Shown: positions 7,204-15,900 of the stretch, piece after piece | How positions within the stretch are numbered: position 1 is the stretch's first letter | How the letters are laid out: every line of letters starts with the position of its first letter | IMG/VR virus record: IMGVR_UViG_3300048550_000632 | Coordinates: 1 to 22,341 of that record | Reading direction: 5' to 3' (one strand) | DNA: 22,341 nucleotides | DNA from: a virus | Position numbers and translations under genes: made by a program | The notes under the pieces: generated by a model | Databases searched by the model: none | What the model saw: only the letters and a program-made list of their open reading frames with translations | Told to the model about the DNA's origin: nothing

Positions 7204-10200
7204 ATGGCAAGAACAGTTCCTGGATCTGGTGCAGTCATTGAACCGATTTTCAATGATGAGTTCGGCGTTAGAGCAGTAAAAGTAATCAATGGGGGTTCAG
7301 AATACGATAGTTCTGATCCTCCTAGACTTACGGTGACTGGTTGTGGTACACCCGTTGCAGAGTCACTTTTATATCCCATCATTGACGATGTTTCTGGAAG
7401 AATCACTCATGTTAGGGTATTAGAATCTGGTAAAGGGTATGACCCATTAAGACTTTCAATTATTCCAGAACAGGATACACCAAACGTAGTATCTACTTTC
7501 AATATTAATAGAATTTGGCAGTCAAATCCAAACTCTGCAACTTCCGGTGTATTTTTAATCAATAATGGTGATGTTACTGATAGATTAACAATTACTTCCG
7601 ACAATCATCCTAAACCGGTAAATTACGGAACGGAAAGAGAACCGGGTGGAGGACCATTAGTAGATCAGACCTTTAGTAGACAATTTGTTTATAGAGGAGG
7701 TAAGGATGTTCCTTACAGTGGAGATAGACCTATTGAATTAAATAAACCTATTGGTGTTATGTCCAATGGTGTTCTTTTACATACACCCGATTGGGGTTCT
7801 GTTGGAGGACCACCTGCTGCATTTAATTTTGATATCATCCCTCACGATTTTCTTCTGAATACTGACACTTATGATGCTGTAGTTAGAAATAATCAATACT
7901 ATTATCATACTAACAAATTAATTAATCAATTTGATGATGCTGGAGGTGTTTTTGAAAACGGATTTAAACAGCAATTCACATGGACAGTAAAAACTGAGCA
8001 TGATAATATTCTTGTTCATATCAATAATATTGATGAAACTTTAAATCCAATAGAAGAAGGTAGATTAGTAGAGAGAGTTGGCGAAGGAGTTGTTAGGGGA
8101 CAAATCGCTAAAATTATTCGTGTTAATGGTGTTATTGATAGGTTATATTTAAGATCTGTAGTTGGAGAATTTGCTGACGGAGATCAATTATTGGGATCTA
8201 CAGGTTTCAGTGCTACGGTCAGACAAGATCCGATTACTTTCCCTAACGGATTGTTTTATATTGAATTTGGACCAGATTCTCATGAGTTTGGAAATTTCAT
8301 CCCAAATACTTATTATCTGGCACCAACAGACATCAGAGTTCAGAGAAATTATCAAATTATTTGGGATCAGTCAGACTCATCTAATCAACCATCAGCACAT
8401 CATACTCAAGGGCATCCTATGCGCTTCAGTACGACCCCTGACGGTGCTTTAAACCCAACTCCTGGTACTTTATACTACGATTCGACAGGAGCGTCTGGAG
8501 CACCAGCAGCGGACTATGAGAATGAGTTCCGGCCGGTGTTTATTATGAACGCTGATGAGACTAATATAATTTATTATTATTGCGGATATCACAGACACAT
8601 GTCTGGATATGATGGGGATGAGGGATATATGATCCTCAGTCCTGAGATTGATGACGAACCTTTACCGAATAATTATTACATTACGGATTATTATCTCGAT
8701 GGATCTAGTTTTGATTACTCTAGGCATGTAACCGGACACTCTAGAATTCTTGGTGTATCTTATGATGGATATCCGATTTATGGTCAATGGGGATATGATT
8801 CTACCGGTCAAGTTCGCAGAGAAACATCCTCATATAGATTAAAAAATACGAATGAAGTTGATGGTCAAAGAGCTTCTATAACTACAACAGGGACAGTAAA
8901 CTACACTGTTACAGTATCAAATGGTAAGTTTGCAATAGATGGATCCGTTCCTCCATTCTTGCAACTGGACAGGGGAAAGACTTACATTTTTAATCAAGAT
9001 GCTCTTGCAAGTCCCGTCTTGTTTGCTTTACAGGAAGATGGATGGCATATTGGCAATCCTCCCGATATCGGAAATACCCAATACTTATTCCAAGATGGAA
9101 TTAGATATTTTATCGATAATGTTGAGACTACCTATCTTGCATATGTTCAAGGATTTGCTGGAGCGACTAATAAAAGACTTGAATTTACTCCAAAGATAAA
9201 TTCTCCCAGACTTTTATATGTCATATCCTATACTAATCCTGAATATGGATTTAGATGTGTTCAGGATGGATATCCTTTGGGATCTTTTGTTCAAGATTAT
9301 ATTTTTGAGGATGGATTAGGTACTTTAGATAGACATAACGGTAGATTTGCAGTCACTCCAGATTATCCAAACGGAACTTATGCATATTTTATGTCTACTG
9401 ATTCTAGCGATAATCCGGTTTATCCGTATGTAATTGGTCCTGAATTTTATGGAGAACCGTATCATTCCGATGGAGAATTACCCGCAATTACAAATGTGTT
9501 TCCTGACGGTGCAAAGGGTGAAGTTGTCTTAAATCCAGATGGATCTGTTGGATATGTCAAAATGGTTAGAAGTGGAGATGGGTATTTTGGTCCAGCAAAA
9601 GCAAAAATTATTGGTGGTGAGGGATCTGGTGCAACAGCAGTTCCGACAGTACAAACAATTACCGGTCTAACTCTTTTACAGGAGGGTCGGGAGTTTGCAA
9701 CCCCCCCAACTCTTATTTTTGAAGGTGGTGGTGGTGGACAAGGTGCTAGAGGTAGGGCACAAGTTAATTCAAACGGAAAGGTTACTAGTATTAATATAGT
9801 TGATGAAGGTGAATTTTATCAGCAAGCACCTTACATCTTAATCACTGGTGGTGGGGGCATTGGTGCTAAAGCAGTCGCTAGAATTGATCAGGGTGTGATT
9901 GTTGGAATTGATGTTACAGATCCAGGTGAAGGGTATGTCAATCCTCCTAATATCATCTTCACTAAACTTGTTAACTTAAAGAGAACTATCAGTAATAGAC
10001 AATCTTATAATTCTACGCCAAATTATTTGACTGGACTGCTGAGAGATGCAAGTAGTAGTGATACGACATTATATGTTGATAGTACAGATGCATATCCTGG
10101 ATCTGGTAATTTGATTATTGGTAGAGAAACTGTCTCATATACGTCCAAATCTAGAGAAAGATTCTTTAATGTTACTAGAGGTAAAAACTTTAAGTATGAT

Positions 10201-11364
10201 CAAAGGGTTATCTTAGATGCTAATCAAAATAATAATGATGGAGATTCTACTTATCAGTTCAATGTAAATGATAGGGTAATTAGAAGAATTGAAAATGAAA
10301 ATAATAAAATTGCCAAAGTATATGATTGGAATGCCACTACTAGAGAACTTCTGGTTACTTTTGAGGTTGATGAATTAGCATTCATTGATGCTGGTATTCC
10401 AACTACAGAAGATGCTATTGTTCAGTTTGACGCTGGAGTATCTACTTCTGCTACTGGAGGATTTGATCCCCATGTTATATTGGAATCTGTAGGTGATAAT
10501 ATTATTACCTTGTCAGAACCCATTGGATTTCTTGAGGATCGTAAATTTGAAGACGATGATGAACTTGATGGTGTAGGTGATGGTATTGCTGATTTGGTAA
10601 ATACTGGAACTGATTATGAAAATCAGATTAGACTTGATGGTGGTCTTTATAATTCATTATATGGTATTGAAGAAACCATTGGCGGACAAAACACAACCTT
10701 ATTCCAAGTTGGTGATCAGGTAAAAGATGCATCAATTCCGTTTAGATATGCCACCATTACTGCGGCTGGCGGATTAAATGAAGGTATTCCTCATGAAGTA
10801 ACTATTTCTGTAGTTCTGGATTTGGCTAGTGGAAATGGATCAAACTATTTCCCAGAAGAAGTTGTTACTGGAGATGTTTCTGGTGTAAGGGGAACCGTAA
10901 CTAGTTGGAATCCTTCTAGTGGAGTTCTTCTTGTTAGAGGAATTATTCCGTTTGACACTACCAATCTCAATGTTGGTGTTAATGGCGTCTTATATAAATT
11001 CTCCGATGGTGGAACTATCATTGATTTTATTGTTCAAAATCCCGGCAATGATTATTCTGCAACCCCATCAATTTCTGTTGAGAATGCAGGAGATATCCAA
11101 GCAACAGCAACTGCTGTAATGACAACTGCAGGTGATCAGATTGCATCGGTCACCGTAAATAATGGCGGATATGGTTATCAGCAGTATACTGATGGTACAT
11201 ATAATTCGCGCCCAACCATTACGGTTACTAATGATTCTGGGGATTCTACTGGTAATGGTGCAGTGATTCAAGCAATTCTTGGGGGAGAATTGCTCAACGG
11301 ATCTAATGGCGCAAGTTACAGAATCAAGCGTCTTGAATTCAATACTGAAATTAGATCCGAGTAA
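7204..11364 (+). CDS. YHYH-domain virion structural protein with cupredoxin-like domains
   Basis: 1386 residues. N-terminal GGSEY and GKGY beta repeats (about 25-90) are followed by a module with the SVVGEFADGD signature. Residues 368-480 are cupredoxin-like, with His404 (GHPMRF) and Cys460/His463/Met466 (YYYCGYHRHMSG). A YHYH-type domain follows: GHSRILGVSYDGYPIYG near 511-527, then after an insertion VQDYIFEDG, LDRHNGRF and PNGTYAYF up to about residue 750. The insertion (about 560-681) is a cupredoxin-like segment without metal ligands. The C-terminal half has GxGY repeats, an RG module (LYVDST...RFFNVTRG) and a second GxGY block. Start: ATG seven bases after the previous stop, in the context TAAAAAATGGCA, without Shine-Dalgarno. 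It lies directly upstream of gp8, so a baseplate-periphery or fibre role is inferred. YHYH-domain function is not known to me. Confidence 0.82.
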   Translation: MARTVPGSGAVIEPIFNDEFGVRAVKVINGGSEYDSSDPPRLTVTGCGTPVAESLLYPIIDDVSGRITHVRVLESGKGYDPLRLSIIPEQDTPNVVSTFNINRIWQSNPNSATSGVFLINNGDVTDRLTITSDNHPKPVNYGTEREPGGGPLVDQTFSRQFVYRGGKDVPYSGDRPIELNKPIGVMSNGVLLHTPDWGSVGGPPAAFNFDIIPHDFLLNTDTYDAVVRNNQYYYHTNKLINQFDDAGGVFENGFKQQFTWTVKTEHDNILVHINNIDETLNPIEEGRLVERVGEGVVRGQIAKIIRVNGVIDRLYLRSVVGEFADGDQLLGSTGFSATVRQDPITFPNGLFYIEFGPDSHEFGNFIPNTYYLAPTDIRVQRNYQIIWDQSDSSNQPSAHHTQGHPMRFSTTPDGALNPTPGTLYYDSTGASGAPAADYENEFRPVFIMNADETNIIYYYCGYHRHMSGYDGDEGYMILSPEIDDEPLPNNYYITDYYLDGSSFDYSRHVTGHSRILGVSYDGYPIYGQWGYDSTGQVRRETSSYRLKNTNEVDGQRASITTTGTVNYTVTVSNGKFAIDGSVPPFLQLDRGKTYIFNQDALASPVLFALQEDGWHIGNPPDIGNTQYLFQDGIRYFIDNVETTYLAYVQGFAGATNKRLEFTPKINSPRLLYVISYTNPEYGFRCVQDGYPLGSFVQDYIFEDGLGTLDRHNGRFAVTPDYPNGTYAYFMSTDSSDNPVYPYVIGPEFYGEPYHSDGELPAITNVFPDGAKGEVVLNPDGSVGYVKMVRSGDGYFGPAKAKIIGGEGSGATAVPTVQTITGLTLLQEGREFATPPTLIFEGGGGGQGARGRAQVNSNGKVTSINIVDEGEFYQQAPYILITGGGGIGAKAVARIDQGVIVGIDVTDPGEGYVNPPNIIFTKLVNLKRTISNRQSYNSTPNYLTGLLRDASSSDTTLYVDSTDAYPGSGNLIIGRETVSYTSKSRERFFNVTRGKNFKYDQRVILDANQNNNDGDSTYQFNVNDRVIRRIENENNKIAKVYDWNATTRELLVTFEVDELAFIDAGIPTTEDAIVQFDAGVSTSATGGFDPHVILESVGDNIITLSEPIGFLEDRKFEDDDELDGVGDGIADLVNTGTDYENQIRLDGGLYNSLYGIEETIGGQNTTLFQVGDQVKDASIPFRYATITAAGGLNEGIPHEVTISVVLDLASGNGSNYFPEEVVTGDVSGVRGTVTSWNPSSGVLLVRGIIPFDTTNLNVGVNGVLYKFSDGGTIIDFIVQNPGNDYSATPSISVENAGDIQATATAVMTTAGDQIASVTVNNGGYGYQQYTDGTYNSRPTITVTNDSGDSTGNGAVIQAILGGELLNGSNGASYRIKRLEFNTEIRSE
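8305..8643 (+). other. Second cupredoxin-like domain with complete ligand set
   Basis: Residues 368-480 of the 7204 protein. A strand YQIIWDQSD leads to the His-rich turn AHHTQGHPMRF (His399, His400, His404), then after a 56-residue interval comes YYYCGYHRHM (Cys460, His463, Met466, plus extra His465). The same HP-[FM]-R core and C-x2-H-x2-M loop occur in the preceding gene. Confidence 0.6.
8884..9246 (+). other. Degenerate cupredoxin-like insertion in YHYH domain
   Basis: Residues about 560-681. PPFLQLDRGKTYIFNQ matches the strand before the first His in the two intact copies, but the His position reads SPVLFAL. The final loop reads LLYVISYTNPEYG, where Ile, Thr and Glu align with Cys, His and Met. 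The fold is inferred from this alignment; no metal site remains. Confidence 0.45.
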
Positions 11365-11368
11365 CCTG

Positions 11369-11376
11369 AATAAATA
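11369..11376 (+). promoter_or_regulatory. Late promoter-like motif AATAAATA upstream of gp8
   Basis: AATAAATA followed by AA, one base from the T4 late consensus, in the 40-base gap before gp8 and 28 bases from its ATG. It shares the ATAAATAA core with the motifs at 5950 and 20661. It probably starts a transcript covering gp8 and the three following genes. Confidence 0.5.
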
Positions 11377-11404
11377 AACAAGAGGAAACACTCCTACAAG
11401 GTAA

Positions 11405-12937
11405 ATGGCAGCTCTATTAACTGATCAATTTAGAATTTTTTCTGCGAGGAAATTTATTAAAGCTCTTGAAGGTCCTATCGCGACACAAAGCGATACGGCA
11501 GCGGGTACAACGAGAGATCGTCTGTACATCTTCATCGGCCGTCCCCAATCATGGGATAATGAAAACGCTCCACCACAAGCGGTAGATTCCTTCTCAGAAT
11601 TTTCCGGTTCTTACGACGACATGATCTCTTTGAAGCGAGTTCTCGCTTCAGATACAGTTCAGGTTTGTCGTAGGATTGACTGGGTTTCACCCGAACAAAC
11701 TACGGGCGGTCTAGGTTTTACCTATGACATGTATAGGCATGACTATTCTCCTAGTAAAACTGCTTCTTCAGGTGCTACTAAGTTATATGATTCTGACTTT
11801 TATGTTGTAAACTCACAGTATCAAGTTTATAAGTGTATTTTTAATGGCACTTCTCCGTCTGATCCGAACGGTAAACCGTCAACAGTTGAACCGACTGGTA
11901 CTTCTACTTCTATTATCACTACTTCTGATGGTTATCGCTGGAAATATCTTTACACCATCCCTGTTGCTTCTGTTCTGAAATTCTTTTCTAATGATTACAT
12001 GCCCGTTCTTGAGAACGACGCTGTTAGAACAAATGCTGTTGCTGGCGAAGTAGACACTGTTGTAATTACTGCCGCTGGATCTGGTTACAATAATGGCACA
12101 TATGATAATGTCGCAATTAACGGTGATGGTACTGGTGGTCGTGTTTCCATCGTAGTTGATGGTGGTAAAATTATTTCCGCTACTGTGACTTCTGGTGGTA
12201 CTGGTTATACCTTCGGTAAAATCAGTGTTGATAATATTACTGGTATTGGTACTGGTACTAGTGGTCAGGTTGATGTTATTATCCCACCCCCAAGTGGTCA
12301 TGGTTATGATCCTATCATGGAATTGGGTGCTTTCCGTGTCATGATCAATGCTAAGTTGTCTTATGCTGAAGGTGCTGGTGACTTCCCCGTTGATAATGAC
12401 TACCGTCGTATTGGTTTAATTACCAATCCTAAAAAGTTTGGTACTGAAGAATTGATTTCCGACCTTACTGTTTCTGCTGCAAAGGCAGTTATTTTCCCAC
12501 CTTCTTTTCAAGGTAACTATACTCCCGATGAAATTATCACTCAAAGTAGAGTTGTTGGTGGTGTAAACGTTACTGCTCGTGCCCGCGTAGTTTCTTGGAA
12601 TGCCACAACTAAAGTTCTGAAATATTATCAGAATGCTATTGATGGTATTTTTCCAGAAGTTACTGGTACTCTTAATGAGTTTGATGGTTCTAATGTAATT
12701 AATGGCGCAACTTCTGGTGCCGCTGGTCAACCAGATGTTAATTTTCCCGCTGTACCAAACTCTTCTTCTAGAACTATTAATAATACTGAATATGACTTGG
12801 GTATGAAGTTTAATAATGGTTATGCAAAACCTGAGATTAAGTCAAATGATGGTCAGATTATTTACATAGATAATAGAAGAGCAATCGGTCGTGCAAATGA
12901 CCAAATCGAAGATATTAAAATCGTAATCGAATTCTAA
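11405..12937 (+). CDS. 8: Baseplate wedge subunit gp8
   Basis: 510 residues. The N-terminus (LTDQFRIFSARKFIKAL, then RLYIFIGRPQSWDNENAPP) and the DGYRWKYLYTIP segment are the conserved pattern of T4-like cyanophage gp8, a wedge component of the contractile-tail baseplate. T4 gp8 is 334 residues, so this protein is much enlarged. Visible insertions are a pair of GSGY/GTGY beta repeats (about 217-290), placed before GHGYDPIMELGAF, and a 'TARARVVSWNATTKVL' module (about 369-440). Similar modules occur in the flanking giant proteins. The ATG at 11405 keeps the conserved N-terminus; AAGG ends three bases upstream, closer than usual for a ribosome site. The stop overlaps the next start by one base (TAATG), implying translational coupling with the 2415-residue protein. 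Confidence 0.88.
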   Translation: MAALLTDQFRIFSARKFIKALEGPIATQSDTAAGTTRDRLYIFIGRPQSWDNENAPPQAVDSFSEFSGSYDDMISLKRVLASDTVQVCRRIDWVSPEQTTGGLGFTYDMYRHDYSPSKTASSGATKLYDSDFYVVNSQYQVYKCIFNGTSPSDPNGKPSTVEPTGTSTSIITTSDGYRWKYLYTIPVASVLKFFSNDYMPVLENDAVRTNAVAGEVDTVVITAAGSGYNNGTYDNVAINGDGTGGRVSIVVDGGKIISATVTSGGTGYTFGKISVDNITGIGTGTSGQVDVIIPPPSGHGYDPIMELGAFRVMINAKLSYAEGAGDFPVDNDYRRIGLITNPKKFGTEELISDLTVSAAKAVIFPPSFQGNYTPDEIITQSRVVGGVNVTARARVVSWNATTKVLKYYQNAIDGIFPEVTGTLNEFDGSNVINGATSGAAGQPDVNFPAVPNSSSRTINNTEYDLGMKFNNGYAKPEIKSNDGQIIYIDNRRAIGRANDQIEDIKIVIEF

Positions 12938-15900
12938 TGGCACAGAACACCAATCTCAATGTAACCCCCTATTACGACGATTTCGATAAGGATAAAAACT
13001 TTTATCGAGTGCTTTATCGTCCTGGTTATCCTATTCAGGCTAGAGAACTAACGACGATGCAGAGTATTCTGCAGAATCAGATTGAAAATATGGGTTCTCA
13101 CCTGTTTAAGGATGGTTCTATGGTCATTCCGGGTCAAATCGGATATGACATTAGTGTTCAGGCAATTATGTTGCAAGAATCGTTTCTTGGTGCCAACGTA
13201 GAAGAATATAGATCGCAGTTAAATGATAAAATTATCACTGGATTGACATCTGGTGTAAAAGCAAAAGTTTTATTTAGTGTATCTGCCACAGAGTCTGATA
13301 AGGGTTATATTACATTATATGTTAAGTATATTGAATCTGGTGGTGATGATAATAATCAAGATACCTTTAGAAATAACGAACAATTAATCACTGATAATGA
13401 AATCACTTTTGGAACTACTCTAATTGAAGTTGGTTCTCCCTTTGCTCAGTTGCTTCCTACTGATGCACTTCAAACTGGATCTGTTGCATATGTCCAAGAT
13501 GGTGTATATTTCATTAGAGGATTCTTTGTAGACGTACCATATCAGTATATCCTGTTGGATCAGTATGGAACCAATCCGAAGTACAGAGTTGGACTTGAAA
13601 TTCTTGAGTCTATTGTTACACCAGAAGACGACCTTAGTCTTAACGATAACGCTGCTGGAACATCTAACTATGCTGCTCCTGGTTCTCATAGATTTAGAAT
13701 CACAACAAAACTGATTAAAAAACTGCTAACGGATGATGCAGATAAAGATTTTATTGAACTACTGAGAATCAATGGTAATAAAATTGAGAAACTGGTAGAT
13801 CGTAGTGCTTATGATGAACTTGAGAAATCTATTGCTCTCAGAACATATGAAGAATCTGGTAACTACGTTTTAGACGAATTCCAGTTCACGATGAGAGATT
13901 CTGTGAATAACGGATATAATAATGGTGTATATGAAGATGGAGTGACAACAGCACAAGGTAATGTTGCAAGTTCTGATATGTATGCTTTGGAGTTAAGTCC
14001 GGGTACTGCATATGTCAAGGGGTATCGTGTTAGAAATCTATCTCCAGCATATATTGACATTCCGAAGTCTAGAAATGTAAATTCACAGCAAAATGCTGTT
14101 GTTGGTTTTGAATTGGGGAATTATTCTCATGTTAGTAACATTTACGGATTTCCAAATGTTTCTGGTTCTACTATCACTAACAATTATCAAGTTGTAGAAC
14201 TTTATGATGATTTTACCGCTACACCTGGTGATGCCAATGGTAATATTATTGGTTATGCTAGGGTAGCTTCTTGCGAATTTGTAGCTACACCCGATGCAAC
14301 TTTTGGTAATACCGATGATAGATATAAACTGAATCTGTTTGATGTGCAGATGATCACCGTCATGAGACTTGGTGGTGCGGCAAGTCTTTCAGCAGGTTCT
14401 TTGATCGTTGGTAAATCTTCTGGTGCCAGAGCATACATCATTGATAATGTAATTGCTAGTCAGAATGTATCCGTTTATCAAATTGAAGGTGCATTCCAAG
14501 CAGGAGAGATGCTCACCGTAGATGGTTTGAATATCAATACCGTTGATTTCATGCATCAGTATTTGTATTCTGATGTTAGGTCTTATATTTCTAGAGATGA
14601 AGCAACTACTAATATCGAATTCACTTCTGATATTGTTTTAGATAATATTTCTATTGTCAAAGGTATTTCTTTTACCTACGATGCTACTGGAGGTTCCGAG
14701 ACTATTGTTGGTCTCCAATCAAACTTTGCCACAGATTTAAGACCCGGTGATAGAATCTTCTTTAATGAGACTCAATATGTTACTGTAGATTCTATCAATC
14801 CCGCTAGTTTGAATACATCAAACATGAATACTGTGTTTGACTATGCAAACCAGAGTGTAAATGTTACGCCGCCAGGTGGTGCTGAATCACCCGCTGCAGG
14901 AACTTATACTGCTCTCTTGAGATATAGAGGTAAATTAACTGATGTTAAAGATGCTAACCTTCTTACCGAAATGCCAAGAAGTTTCGTTAAGAGTATTTCG
15001 GACGAGTCTATGGTCGTTAGAAGAACGTTTGATTCTCAGACTGTTGCTTCCAACTCAATTTCAATTACTCTTCCGGAAGGAGAGAGTTTCTCTTCAATTA
15101 CAGATGCCAACTATACGTTTACTGTAATGGGTAGTACCAACAGCACTTACCCAGTTGGAGATCAAATTCCTATTGATACTATTAACTCAGGTGCATTTGG
15201 GTATACTTCATTCACATCTGCAGATCGCACAACGCTTCAGATTGATAATCTGACACAGATTACTTCAGTAAAGGTTACTGCTACCTTATCTAAAGACACT
15301 ACGCAGAGAAAAACTAAATCTCCTGCAAAAATGTTTGTCATGAAGGTTAATAAGACAGTTGAAAACAAAGCGAAACAAAATTATAATTTAACATATTCCA
15401 ACTTATATGGAACTAGAATCGAAGACCAGAAACTTTCTCTTGGAACTATCGATGCCTATGGTGTTCATGCTGTATATGAATCTTTGGATGATGATGATCC
15501 CGTAATTCCATCAGTAACTTTGGTTGAACCTGTCTTCTTTGCGACCGGAGAAATTGTTGTTGGAAGAACATCTAAAGCTAGAGCAAGAGTTGTTGATTTT
15601 AACTCAAGCACCTTAAAACTCACATTGATTTACCTCTCCGGTACATTGCAACTTGGTGAGACTCTCGATGGTAAAGATAGTAATGGTTCTGATATTAGTG
15701 CAATTATCAATGATGCTGAAGGTTCAGTTGTTCTTGGATCTAAAGTAATCACCGATAGGTATAATTTAGATAATGGTCAAACAGGTTTCATGTATGGAAC
15801 TTCCTCTCTCGTGAGGAAGAATGGTGTTGCAACACCTACCAGAAAAATAAAAGTTGTTCTTGACTTCTATAATCATTCTGCCACAGGTGATTATTTTAGT

